Below, piece after piece: positions 32,042 to 41,917 of a stretch of DNA of 41,917 nt. Under the pieces are notes generated by a model that saw only the letters and a program-made list of their open reading frames with translations, was not told where the DNA came from and did not search any database. This stretch comes from an uncultured Collinsella sp. (lineage in GTDB: Bacteria > Actinomycetota > Coriobacteriia > Coriobacteriales > Coriobacteriaceae): assembly GCA_959605475.1 (NCBI GenBank), contig CAUHFS010000016.1, positions 1 to 41,917 of the forward strand, written 5' to 3'. Position 1 is the stretch's first letter; every line of letters begins with the position of its first letter. The position numbers and the translations under genes were made by a program.

Positions 32042-34195
32042 ATGACCGAAGATATCCCCCTTGAAATCACTTCGAGCGACATGGCCAATCTGCCCATATT
32101 CATCGCCGTCCTTATCGTGGCCACCGTCGTCGTGCGCGTGTATTTTTCAATCAAACACAATGAAAAGCCGCCCATTGCCCGCGTCTTTTGGTGCGCGACG
32201 CTCCTCATCCCGCTCGGCGTGGTAGCTGCACGGATTACGAATCAATTGCTCGTAAATGAGGACAGTTCCCTATGGGTCCTTTCTTATTCGGCGCTCGGTG
32301 CTGCCGCCGTCATACTTCTTGTCGAGCCCTTGGTTTCGGGACTTATTGACCAAACCGATCTTGAGACGGGAACGGTTGCCTGTATTTGCCGTGACATCCT
32401 TGTCATCGCCGCTGTTTCAGCGCTCTCGTTCGTTTCACTCGAAATTGCCTGCAACGAAACGTTCTATCACATTCCCGCCAACTCATTCGGGTTTTCCGTC
32501 GGGCTGCTCGCGACGGTTCTGCTCTCCCTTTATCTGCTGGGACAGCGTCATGGGGGCGTCATGGCCCTCGTGCCCGTCGTCTGTTGCATCCTTGGCATTG
32601 CCGAGCACTTCGTCATAACGTTTAAAGGCGAAGCCATCCTGCCAAGCGATATCTTGGCCCTTGGCACTGCAATGGAAGTGAGCGAGGGATACGAGTTTAC
32701 CTTTACCGCCGGAATCGTAACCTCTCTCGCCCTGCTGGAGATTTCCCTGGGGCTTCTTTCGCTTATCCGACCGCGAAAGCTCCGTACGCCCACCCATGTC
32801 TTCCCCGCAATCGCCGCTAACCTCTGCGCTTTTCTGCTAGTGACCGTTGTGGGGCTCTCGGGCTTTTCCAGCATCGACTTGGAGCAGGCGCTGAATTTTG
32901 GATTTGACCGTTGGCAGCCCATCACCACGCATGCGTCTCAGGGTTTTATCACTTCGTTCACCGAAATGGTCAACGAGTTGCCTATTGAGAGGCCCGAAGA
33001 CTATACGCCCGATGAGGCGCAGAGCATCGAGCAGGAGCTCGCCGCCACCTACGACAGCACGTATGGCTCGAGCGAGCAGCGCGCGGCGGCCGTTGCCCAG
33101 TTCAATGAAATCAAGCCGACGATTGTTGCCGTCATGAACGAGAGTTTTAGCGACCTTTCGTGCTTTGAGCAGCTCCAGGCGGCCGGGTACACCGGCCCCG
33201 CATTCTACAACTCGCTTCCCGACACACTTGTTCGCGGCACCATGCTCGCTTCGGTCGCCGGTGGCGGAACGGCGAACTCCGAATTCGAATTTTTGACCGG
33301 AGCGACAACGGCCTTTGTCGGATTAGGCAAAATCCCCTATCAGCTATATCAGATGAATGGTGTCAACAGCCTGGCAAAGGACCTTAAGGAGCTTGGGTAT
33401 ACCGCTACCGCTATGCACCCGCAAAACCCCGTCAACTACCATCGAGATAAAATCTATCAGCAGCTGGGCTTTGGAGACTTTCTTTCGATCGGCGATTTCG
33501 AAGGTGCGCCCTGTTACCATGCCGGCGTATGCGACTACGCCACCTACGACAAGATACTCGACCTGCTTAGAACCGACGAAGCCCCACAGTTCATCTTTGA
33601 CGTCACGATGCAAAATCACGGCGGCTACGACTATGGCACCGTTCCCGCCGAGGAGCTGACAAACTATTGGGTCGAGGGAGCCAGCGAGGGCGCCAATAGC
33701 GCGCTCAACACCTATCTTACCTGCATCAACGCATCCGACCGGGACCTCGAGTACTTTATCAACGAGCTCCGCAATATCGGCAGACCGGTTGTCCTTGTCT
33801 TTTTTGGCGACCATCAGCCGAGCGCCGCAACGACTCTCAACGACGAGCTGTACCCTCAGGAAGATACGGCAAGCCACGCTTTCCGTATCTATCAGTCGAC
33901 ATATTTCGTCTGGGCTAACTATGAAATCGCCGGCAATACCGAGCTCAACGTCTACGACACCGTCGGGGCAAACGAGATTGCAGCCATTACCCTTAATAAG
34001 ATCGGCGCCCCGCTCACCGACTATCAAAAGGCTCTGCTTGCAACAAGGTCAGATGTGCCCACCATCAATGTCGCCGGCTACCTTGGTGCCGACGGGCTGC
34101 GCTACGACTTGGAATCTGAAGACAGCCCATACGCCTCAACGATCGACAAGCTGCAGCGCATGCAATACCTCGAGTTCGCCAGCAAAGTTCAGTAA
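32042..34195 (+). CDS. LtaS-like sulfatase-superfamily membrane phosphotransferase
   Basis: 717-residue membrane protein. The N-terminal part (about 15-275) has seven or eight hydrophobic helices and FKGEAILPSDILAL in a loop. The C-terminal extracellular domain (about 355-640) is an alkaline-phosphatase-fold sulfatase: MNESFSD with Glu367, Thr410 in GGGTANSEFEFLTG at the LtaS nucleophile position, and the metal-binding FFGDHQPS. LtaS-type enzymes move glycerol-phosphate from phosphatidylglycerol to a growing polymer, but other phosphoglycerol transferases share the fold, so the substrate is open. I chose ATG 32042 because GAGGAA lies six bases upstream. It is divergent from uvrA. Confidence 0.85.
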   Translation: MTEDIPLEITSSDMANLPIFIAVLIVATVVVRVYFSIKHNEKPPIARVFWCATLLIPLGVVAARITNQLLVNEDSSLWVLSYSALGAAAVILLVEPLVSGLIDQTDLETGTVACICRDILVIAAVSALSFVSLEIACNETFYHIPANSFGFSVGLLATVLLSLYLLGQRHGGVMALVPVVCCILGIAEHFVITFKGEAILPSDILALGTAMEVSEGYEFTFTAGIVTSLALLEISLGLLSLIRPRKLRTPTHVFPAIAANLCAFLLVTVVGLSGFSSIDLEQALNFGFDRWQPITTHASQGFITSFTEMVNELPIERPEDYTPDEAQSIEQELAATYDSTYGSSEQRAAAVAQFNEIKPTIVAVMNESFSDLSCFEQLQAAGYTGPAFYNSLPDTLVRGTMLASVAGGGTANSEFEFLTGATTAFVGLGKIPYQLYQMNGVNSLAKDLKELGYTATAMHPQNPVNYHRDKIYQQLGFGDFLSIGDFEGAPCYHAGVCDYATYDKILDLLRTDEAPQFIFDVTMQNHGGYDYGTVPAEELTNYWVEGASEGANSALNTYLTCINASDRDLEYFINELRNIGRPVVLVFFGDHQPSAATTLNDELYPQEDTASHAFRIYQSTYFVWANYEIAGNTELNVYDTVGANEIAAITLNKIGAPLTDYQKALLATRSDVPTINVAGYLGADGLRYDLESEDSPYASTIDKLQRMQYLEFASKVQ

Positions 34196-34255
34196 GCCCG
34201 CCCATTCGCTTGGACCCATCGTATTGCAAGCACGCTCGGCCCAAATGCATCGCAA

Positions 34256-34285
34256 ATGACTCCCGCTCGCAAACGAGGGTACAAT
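34256..34285 (+). promoter_or_regulatory. Probable promoter of mrp
   Basis: ATGACT (34256-34261) and TACAAT (34280-34285) are 18 bases apart, giving a leader of about 50 bases. A small hairpin GGGGC-TCCG-GCCCC (34305-34318) lies in the leader. Confidence 0.5.
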
Positions 34286-34340
34286 GACGCTCGTGTCACA
34301 TCACGGGGCTCCGGCCCCAACATATACAAAGGAGTCATAC

Positions 34341-35171
34341 ATGGGTTGCGAGCACGCACAGGCCGCCGGCGGACAAACGTCGCCGTCGCAATTTGAGGAG
34401 AACACACTGTCCGAGGTCAAACGCGTCATCGCCGTGCTTTCCGGCAAGGGCGGTGTCGGCAAGTCGTTTGTCACCGGTGCCATCGCCACCGAGCTTGCCC
34501 GTCACGGCCACAAGGTCGGCGTCCTCGATGCCGACATCACCGGTCCCTCTATCCCCAAAATGTTCGGTATGAGCGGACGCCACGTCCATGCCCTTGGCAA
34601 CCTCATGCTGCCCGAAATCTCCGAGCACGGCGTCAAGGTCATGAGCTCCAACCTTCTGCTCCAAAACGAGACCGACCCCGTCCTTTGGCGCGGTCCGGTC
34701 ATCGCAGGCGCCATTAGGCAGTTCTGGAGCGAGACCTCGTGGGGCCCCATCGACTACCTGCTGGTCGACATGCCTCCGGGAACAGGCGACGTCGCGCTCA
34801 CCGTCTTCCAGTCGCTGCCCGTCGACGGCATCGTCATCGTCACGAGCCCGCAGGATCTGGTCTCGATGATCGTCGCCAAGGCGGTCAACATGGCCGAGAA
34901 GATGAACGTCCCCATTCTGGGCATTGTCGAGAACATGAGCTATATTGAGTGTCCCGACTGCGGCAAGAAGATCGAGGTCTTTGGCAAGAGCAAGCTCCCC
35001 GAGGTCGCAGAGCGCTATAACCTCGACATCTTGGGCCAGCTTCCCATTAATCCGGCACTCGCCGAGGCCTGCGATAAGGGCGAGGTCGAGACCGCACTGC
35101 CCGATGGCATGTTGCCCAAGGCAGTCTCTGCCGTCGAGGCCATTACCCCGCACGAGACCGACGAGGCCTAA
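34341..35171 (+). CDS. mrp: Mrp/ApbC-family Fe-S cluster carrier ATPase
   Basis: 276-residue P-loop protein that carries 4Fe-4S clusters to apoproteins. Visible are the deviant Walker A GKGGVGKS near residue 37, LDADITGPSIPKMFG, MPPGTGDVALT, and the cluster-binding CxxC in IECPDCGKK. The N-terminus MGCEHAQAAGG carries one extra Cys. I chose ATG 34341 because AAAGGAG lies seven bases upstream. It is followed without a gap by a flavoprotein gene (TAAGTG), so they form one transcript. Confidence 0.93.
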   Translation: MGCEHAQAAGGQTSPSQFEENTLSEVKRVIAVLSGKGGVGKSFVTGAIATELARHGHKVGVLDADITGPSIPKMFGMSGRHVHALGNLMLPEISEHGVKVMSSNLLLQNETDPVLWRGPVIAGAIRQFWSETSWGPIDYLLVDMPPGTGDVALTVFQSLPVDGIVIVTSPQDLVSMIVAKAVNMAEKMNVPILGIVENMSYIECPDCGKKIEVFGKSKLPEVAERYNLDILGQLPINPALAEACDKGEVETALPDGMLPKAVSAVEAITPHETDEA

Positions 35172-36443
35172 GTGAACACGAGCGCCTTCTATGACGTCCT
35201 GGTAATCGGCGGCGGGGCTTCAGGCCTCGCCGCCGCCATTACGGCCGCACGCGCTGGCAAAAGCGTCTGCATCGTTGAGCGCGATGTCGCCTGCGGCCTT
35301 AAGCTCCTTGCGACCGGCAACGGCCGCTGCAACCTCTCCAACGAATCGATTGATCCACAGCGGTATAACCACCCCGCATTCGTTGAATCCGTTATGGGCC
35401 CCCGGCCCGAACAAGAGCTTATGGGTTTCTTCTCCTCGCTGGGCATCATGACAACCTCCGAGGAAGGCCGGCTGTACCCGCGCTCCCTTCGCGCCGAATC
35501 GGTGCGCGACGCGCTTCTCAATGTTTGCGACCGCCTGGGTATCACCTTAATCTGCGGAGCCAACGTTGCCTCGGCACACAAAACTTCCGAAGGCTGGGCA
35601 CTCCAAATAGACCGTCCGGCGCGGGCGCTCAAGGCAAAAAAGCACGACGACCGAAAATCGGAGCTCCGCTCGCTTCGGAAAGCGCTCGCCGATGTCCCTC
35701 GCAAGAACGAGGCCCTGCAGGCACATGCCGTAATTATCGCCACGGGCGGCAACCCCACCGGTATCGCCGATACGTTTCGCCTCCCCCTCACTTCGCTGCA
35801 CCCCATCCTCTGCCCCGTATCGGCAACGGTCGTCGGCGATCGGGCGGCACTCAAGACGTTGGATGGCCTGCGCGTCCGCGCCCGCTTGACGCTCGCCCGC
35901 AATCATAATGAGCTCTGGCACGAAGACGGTGAAGTCCTGTTTCGAGCCTTCGGTATCTCGGGCGTCGCTGTCTTCAACCTCTCCCGTCGTATCCAGCGCG
36001 GCGATACGATCCTGCTCGACGTTTTCCCCGACCTCTCCAAAGACGAGCTGCTCGATATGCTCAACCGGCGCGTTGAGCTGCTCGGCGGCTTTTCGCCCCG
36101 CAATCCCCGTTGGCTCGACGGCATGCTCGCCCCGCAACTCTCCCGCGTCGTCTGCACGACGTTCGAGCAGTGCCATCCAGGCTCCAACGATGTCATCCAC
36201 CTGGTCTCAATCCTCAAACACTTTAAGTTGCTCGTCGAGGGAACAGCCGAGGAGCGCTCGGCGCAGGTCACGCGTGGTGGCGTATCTGTCGAGAGCATCT
36301 CAATACCCAGTCTACGCGCGCGCAGCGCTGTCGACGCCCCGCTTTACGTCTGCGGCGAAGCGCTCGACATCGACGCCGATTGCGGAGGCTTTAACCTTGC
36401 GTGGGCCTGGCTCTCGGGCATTCGCGCTGCAAGCAGCCTGTAG
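35172..36443 (+). CDS. HI0933/BaiN-family FAD-dependent oxidoreductase
   Basis: 423-residue flavoprotein with an N-terminal FAD-binding GGGASGLAAAITAARAG, the Glu of VERD, the family signature KLLATGNGRCNLSN (about 43-56), and a C-terminal GEALDIDADCGGFNLAWAW. The family (COG2081) includes BaiN, proposed to act on bile acids, and proteins with no known substrate, so I do not assign one. The start is GTG directly after the mrp stop; GAGG is the only ribosome-site-like sequence. Coupled to an Fe-S carrier, it might depend on it, but no Fe-S motif is seen here. Confidence 0.85.
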   Translation: MNTSAFYDVLVIGGGASGLAAAITAARAGKSVCIVERDVACGLKLLATGNGRCNLSNESIDPQRYNHPAFVESVMGPRPEQELMGFFSSLGIMTTSEEGRLYPRSLRAESVRDALLNVCDRLGITLICGANVASAHKTSEGWALQIDRPARALKAKKHDDRKSELRSLRKALADVPRKNEALQAHAVIIATGGNPTGIADTFRLPLTSLHPILCPVSATVVGDRAALKTLDGLRVRARLTLARNHNELWHEDGEVLFRAFGISGVAVFNLSRRIQRGDTILLDVFPDLSKDELLDMLNRRVELLGGFSPRNPRWLDGMLAPQLSRVVCTTFEQCHPGSNDVIHLVSILKHFKLLVEGTAEERSAQVTRGGVSVESISIPSLRARSAVDAPLYVCGEALDIDADCGGFNLAWAWLSGIRAASSL

Positions 36444-36453
36444 CCGCGCAGTC

Positions 36454-36506
36454 TATAATCAAAAACGCATTCGGGCCGTCTGGGATACCGGACGGCCTCT
36501 TTCTTG
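36454..36506 (+). promoter_or_regulatory. TATAAT box followed by a terminator-like hairpin
   Basis: A perfect -10 TATAAT is at 36454-36459 with no good -35. Just downstream an 11-bp stem (36473-36483 with 36488-36498, loop GATA) is followed by CTTTCTT. The hairpin may end mrp-flavoprotein transcription, or attenuate the next gene, whose AAGGAGA begins 13 bases later. Confidence 0.5.
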
Positions 36507-36523
36507 CCTCTAAGGAGACCTCG

Positions 36524-38164
36524 ATGATCGAAATCACCCAAGTCAACGCGTCGCTCGATGAAGCCGGCGATGAAAATGCCTGCCTCATTGTTGGTAAGCG
36601 AGTCGCCAAGCGCGTCCTACGTTGCAAGGACTCCGAGATCAAGTCCATCGAGCTCCACCGCAAGTCAATCGACGCTCGCAAAAAACGAGACGTCCATTTT
36701 ATCCTGAGCTTTCGTGTTGAGCTGACTAGTCCCCACCTCGAGCGAGAAGCGGTCGACAGCGTCGCCGAGCGTGACCGCTCACGCGTACGCGCGATAGAAG
36801 ACGATGGGTCTTCATTCCCCACCCCCGTCTCCGACGCACCTCAAGAACGCCCTGTCGTTGTCGGCGCCGGATGCGCCGGCCTTTTCGCTGCGCTTACGCT
36901 CGCCGAAGCAGGTCTTAAGCCCTTGCTCATCGAGCGCGGCGACCCGGCATTTCGCCGCTCGCATGCGATCGACCTCTTTCTAAAGGAGCGCATCCTCGAC
37001 CCCGAGAGCAATATCCAGTTTGGTCTGGGCGGCGCGGGGACCTTCTCGGACGGCAAGCTCAATACGGGAACCAAAAATCCCGCCCATCGCCTTATCCTCG
37101 AAACCTTCGTCGAGGCGGGTGCGCCCCGCGATATTCTGTGGGATGCCAAGCCGCACATTGGCTCCGACATCCTTCCCACGGTTGTCACCGCTATATCCCA
37201 GCGCATCGAGCAGCTCGGAGGTGTCGTCCGTTATCGAACAAAGCTCGTCGACATTCGCATCGACGCGTCTGGCGCCATCACCGGTATTGATGTCCAATCG
37301 TCCCAAGACGCCGCTTACGAGTCAATCGAGACAAAGCACCTCATCCTCGCCTGCGGGCATTCTGCTCGCGATATTTTTGAGCTCCTTAAGGACCACAACG
37401 TGACCCTCGCACAAAAGACCTTTGCCATGGGCGTTCGCATCGAGCATCCGCAGCGCGACATCGATCGAGCCCAATATGGAGCCTCGGCGGGACATCCAGC
37501 GATCGGGGCGGCCCCTTACAAACTTGTTGCCCATCTTCCCAACGGCCGCAGCGTGTTCTCGTTTTGCATGTGCCCCGGCGGACAGGTTGTCGCCGCCTCT
37601 TCCGAGCAGGGCCACCTGTGCGTCAACGGCGCTAGCCTCAATGCCCGCGACGGACGCAACGCAAATGCCGCCTTGCTCGTTAACGTCACGCCTGAGGACC
37701 TTCCCAACGATGACCCGCTCGCCGGCATCGAGCTCCAGCGTGCCTGCGAGGCGGCCGCCTATCGCCTGGGCGGTTCCAACTGGAACGCACCGGCACAACT
37801 CGTCGGAGATTTCCTCGCAGGACGCGCCAGCAAGGCGCCCGGAAAGGTAAAGCCCACCTATCCGCTCGGTGTGACCTGGACGGCAATTGACGAAGCCCTG
37901 CCGCAGCATATCGTCGAGTCGCTCCGCCTGGGACTTCCCCTACTCGGAAAAAAGCTACGAGGCTACGACCGTCCCGATGCCGTTCTTACCGGCGTGGAGA
38001 CTCGTTCGAGCTCACCGGTCACTGTCACCCGAGACCGAACGTGCCATGCCGTGTCGACCCCGGGCCTCTACCCTTGTGGTGAGGGAGCTGGATATGCCGG
38101 CGGCATCATGAGCGCGGCCACCGACGGCATCCGTTGTGCCGAAGCCCTGATCGCAGACCTCTAA
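36524..38164 (+). CDS. COG2509-like FAD-dependent dehydrogenase
   Basis: 546-residue flavoprotein. Residues 1-100 form a small N-terminal domain with no FAD motif. The FAD-binding VVVGAGCAGLFAALTLAEAG follows, then the family hallmark IQFGLGGAGTFSDGKLNTG and the C-terminal FAD contact PCGEGAGYAGGIMSAATDGI. The cellular role of the family is unknown. I chose ATG 36524 because AAGGAGA lies five bases upstream. It follows another flavoprotein gene after 80 bases holding a promoter-like box and a hairpin. It converges with uvrB across a shared hairpin. Confidence 0.82.
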   Translation: MIEITQVNASLDEAGDENACLIVGKRVAKRVLRCKDSEIKSIELHRKSIDARKKRDVHFILSFRVELTSPHLEREAVDSVAERDRSRVRAIEDDGSSFPTPVSDAPQERPVVVGAGCAGLFAALTLAEAGLKPLLIERGDPAFRRSHAIDLFLKERILDPESNIQFGLGGAGTFSDGKLNTGTKNPAHRLILETFVEAGAPRDILWDAKPHIGSDILPTVVTAISQRIEQLGGVVRYRTKLVDIRIDASGAITGIDVQSSQDAAYESIETKHLILACGHSARDIFELLKDHNVTLAQKTFAMGVRIEHPQRDIDRAQYGASAGHPAIGAAPYKLVAHLPNGRSVFSFCMCPGGQVVAASSEQGHLCVNGASLNARDGRNANAALLVNVTPEDLPNDDPLAGIELQRACEAAAYRLGGSNWNAPAQLVGDFLAGRASKAPGKVKPTYPLGVTWTAIDEALPQHIVESLRLGLPLLGKKLRGYDRPDAVLTGVETRSSSPVTVTRDRTCHAVSTPGLYPCGEGAGYAGGIMSAATDGIRCAEALIADL

Positions 38165-38185
38165 CGCACGAATTCCAGCGCGCAA

Positions 38186-38226
38186 AAGACACAGGCCCCA
38201 AGCTCCACAGGGAACTCGGGGCCTGT
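38186..38226. terminator. Terminator between the flavoprotein gene and uvrB
   Basis: ACAGGCCCC (38191-38199) pairs with GGGGCCTGT (38218-38226), and the stem extends inwards to 16 pairs with G.U in minus-strand RNA around CTGT. GTCTTTTG follows on the minus strand. On the plus strand TCACTATTTCTT follows. It probably ends both convergent transcripts. Confidence 0.75.
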
Positions 38227-38229
38227 TCA

Positions 38230-40470
<2,241 letters not shown>

Positions 40471-40521
40471 GGATACTCCTAACTCATATATCTGCAGTAT
40501 ACGCAGGCGGCAGGCATAGTC

Positions 40522-41103
40522 CTATACGAACCGATCGGGATAGAGGGTCTTATAGCGAACCCAGGCATTATTGACGCGAATCAGATACGCCTGCGTCTCG
40601 GGAAAGGTGATTGCATTGTGCAGCGACGTACTTTGCTGCGCCCATCCGTCGACATTGCCCATGCCGGCGTTATAGGCGGCAATAGCGCTATCCGTCGACC
40701 CGTTGAAATACGTTAAGAGATACGAGAGGTACGCACAGCCAAACTCGATATTCGTAGCCGGATCGCTAAGGTTGTCGGCCGAATACTCCCCACCGTCGAC
40801 AAGACCCTTGGCGATCATATCCTGGGCAGTCTCGGGCATCAGCTGCATCAATCCCTGAGCACCCTGATTCGACTCAGCCTCGGGATCCCAATTCGATTCC
40901 GACTTAATGACAGCGCACACCAGATACGGATCCAGATTATGCGAAATACTCGATTGCTTTACATACGCCTCGTAGTCAATTGGATACAAAGGCTTAAAGA
41001 AGGCGGCAGGAGCATACGAGTAGACGAGCGAAATAAGGCCGAAGGCAAAAACGGCAGCCAGCGGTATAAGGCGATACCACGCAAAGAAACGTGTCTTAGG
41101 CAT
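40522..41103 (-). CDS. Membrane-anchored lytic transglycosylase (SLT domain)
   Basis: 193-residue protein with one N-terminal hydrophobic helix (about 10-28) and an SLT domain that cleaves peptidoglycan glycan strands. The catalytic Glu is in IKSESNWDPEA, followed by QGAQGLMQLMPETA and AAYNAGMGNVDGW. I chose ATG 41103, spaced six bases from AGGAGG; an ATG at 41109 touches that site and would have no spacing. It overlaps the coaE stop by eight bases (ATGCCTAA). It sits between coaE and uvrB. Confidence 0.88.
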   Translation of the reverse strand: MPKTRFFAWYRLIPLAAVFAFGLISLVYSYAPAAFFKPLYPIDYEAYVKQSSISHNLDPYLVCAVIKSESNWDPEAESNQGAQGLMQLMPETAQDMIAKGLVDGGEYSADNLSDPATNIEFGCAYLSYLLTYFNGSTDSAIAAYNAGMGNVDGWAQQSTSLHNAITFPETQAYLIRVNNAWVRYKTLYPDRFV

Positions 41104-41737
41104 CGGCATCCTCCTGATTCGCAGTGTCTATAAACCCATGGCATGCAAGCCATGAGTCAAGCTGCTCAAAGAGCGAATTATCACCTGCGGTATTATCAAT
41201 CACCGTTGCAGCGAGATTGCACAGCGCAGACTCATCGGGCTGGCAAGCAGAACGGGCATCGAAATCAGATGGCTCCATGCCACGCTGAATAGCACGCTTG
41301 CGACGAACTGACAAAGGGGCGCTGATGACCAGAATTTCATCAGCCAAGCCAAATGCATCCTCAAAACCAGTCGGGGCAGAAACCTCGACCACCGCAAAGG
41401 GGTAACGGGGAGACGAAACCGTACAACAAACCGGATCGAGAATCCTAAGCGAAAGCTGTTCAATGAGAACGGGATGCACAAGGCCATTGAGCCGTGCGAC
41501 CGAATCAGGAGAAGCGAAAGCTCGAGAAGCGAGGATGCTGCGGCGAATGCCGCCTTCCTCATCCAAAATGTCCCAACCGAATTCATCCGCGAGAGCATTG
41601 ACGATATCAGAGCCCGGTACATACAGCGATTTTGCAAGCTCATCCAGATCGATAAGCATAGCGCCACGAGATTCGAAATAGCGGCAGGCAGTCGACTTAC
41701 CCGAAGCAATATTGCCCAAGACAAATACGGTAAACAT
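41096..41737 (-). CDS. coaE: Dephospho-CoA kinase
   Basis: 213-residue P-loop kinase of the last step of CoA synthesis, phosphorylating dephospho-CoA. Visible are Walker A GNIASGKST (8-16), the substrate region IDLDELAKSLYVPGS, the LNGLVHPVL helix, and the lid RKRAIQRGM. I chose ATG 41737 because GGGAGG lies six bases upstream. The first residues of the Walker A read GNIASGKS rather than GLTGSGKS. It heads coaE-slt, followed by uvrB. Confidence 0.88.
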   Translation of the reverse strand: MFTVFVLGNIASGKSTACRYFESRGAMLIDLDELAKSLYVPGSDIVNALADEFGWDILDEEGGIRRSILASRAFASPDSVARLNGLVHPVLIEQLSLRILDPVCCTVSSPRYPFAVVEVSAPTGFEDAFGLADEILVISAPLSVRRKRAIQRGMEPSDFDARSACQPDESALCNLAATVIDNTAGDNSLFEQLDSWLACHGFIDTANQEDADA

Positions 41738-41864
41738 CAAGCCCTCCCTAACGCCAATGCGAGTAATTATCGCTCAAATACTCTAGAAGGACTCAAAATA
41801 CAGCCAAACAGTAAGAGCGCATACGGGGGAGCTAGGTCCCAAAGCACGACGTATATATAGCACA

Positions 41865-41894
41865 AAAAAGGGGGAGGCCGCGAGGCCTCCCCCT
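41865..41894 (-). terminator. Strong terminator of a gene beyond the right edge
   Basis: GGGGGAGGCC (41871-41880) pairs perfectly with GGCCTCCCCC (41885-41894) around GCGA. On the minus strand TTTTTT follows. No gene lies between it and the window end, so it ends a minus-strand gene to the right. The 41738-41864 gap probably holds the coaE promoter. Confidence 0.9.
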
Positions 41895-41917
41895 TCTTCA
41901 AGTCATCCGACGGCTCG

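Overview
The window reads as a chromosomal segment of a Coriobacteriia gut actinobacterium, most likely Collinsella or a close relative. This is inferred, not searched. The signs are high G+C, strong AAGGAG-type ribosome sites, an actinobacterial-style RapZ (Arg in place of the Walker-A Lys) and the actinobacterial gene neighbourhood uvrB/coaE, uvrA, uvrC, rapZ, whiA, gap, pgk, tpiA, secG. I see no rRNA, tRNA, CRISPR array, integrase, transposase or phage gene. Nearly everything is on the minus strand. Only 32.0-38.2 kb (LtaS-like enzyme, Mrp, two flavoproteins) runs on the plus strand.

Layout from the left. 1-423 is non-coding and holds two copies of a structured palindromic repeat plus two hairpins. 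424-6366 is an oligopeptide-type ABC importer (oppA-B-C-D-F, transcribed right to left). 6660-11754 holds secG and the glycolytic set gpmI, tpiA, pgk, gap, with clear terminators after secG, gpmI and gap. 11948-13786 is rapZ-whiA with no yvcK gene between them. 13906-24337 is a sialic-acid import and catabolism locus. In transcription order it is a binding protein, a permease, a permease-ATPase fusion and an ATPase (the SatABCD/SiaEFGI architecture), then an acetyl-xylan-esterase-family enzyme and a paralogue lacking the catalytic Ser, then nanA, nanK and nanE. Long imperfect palindromes sit between nanA and nanK and between nanK and nanE.

24703-28836 is a tight ybaK-murJ-uvrC operon. uvrA (28969-31848) is divergent from an LtaS-like membrane phosphotransferase gene (32042-34195), with a possible SOS box between them. 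Then come mrp, a BaiN/HI0933-like flavoprotein and a COG2509-like flavoprotein. uvrB, a small membrane-anchored lytic transglycosylase and coaE close the window, and a strong terminator at 41865-41894 belongs to a minus-strand gene beyond the right edge.

Working together: the importer at 18.7-24.3 kb probably brings in sialic acid, the esterase may remove O-acetyl groups, and NanA, NanK and NanE convert Neu5Ac through ManNAc and ManNAc-6-P to GlcNAc-6-P. No sialidase, NagA/NagB or NanR-type regulator is in the window. The most notable points are the fused transporter, the esterase/pseudoesterase pair, a UvrC with an altered Fe-S cysteine pattern, the repeat family with covarying arms at the left end, and the missing yvcK.
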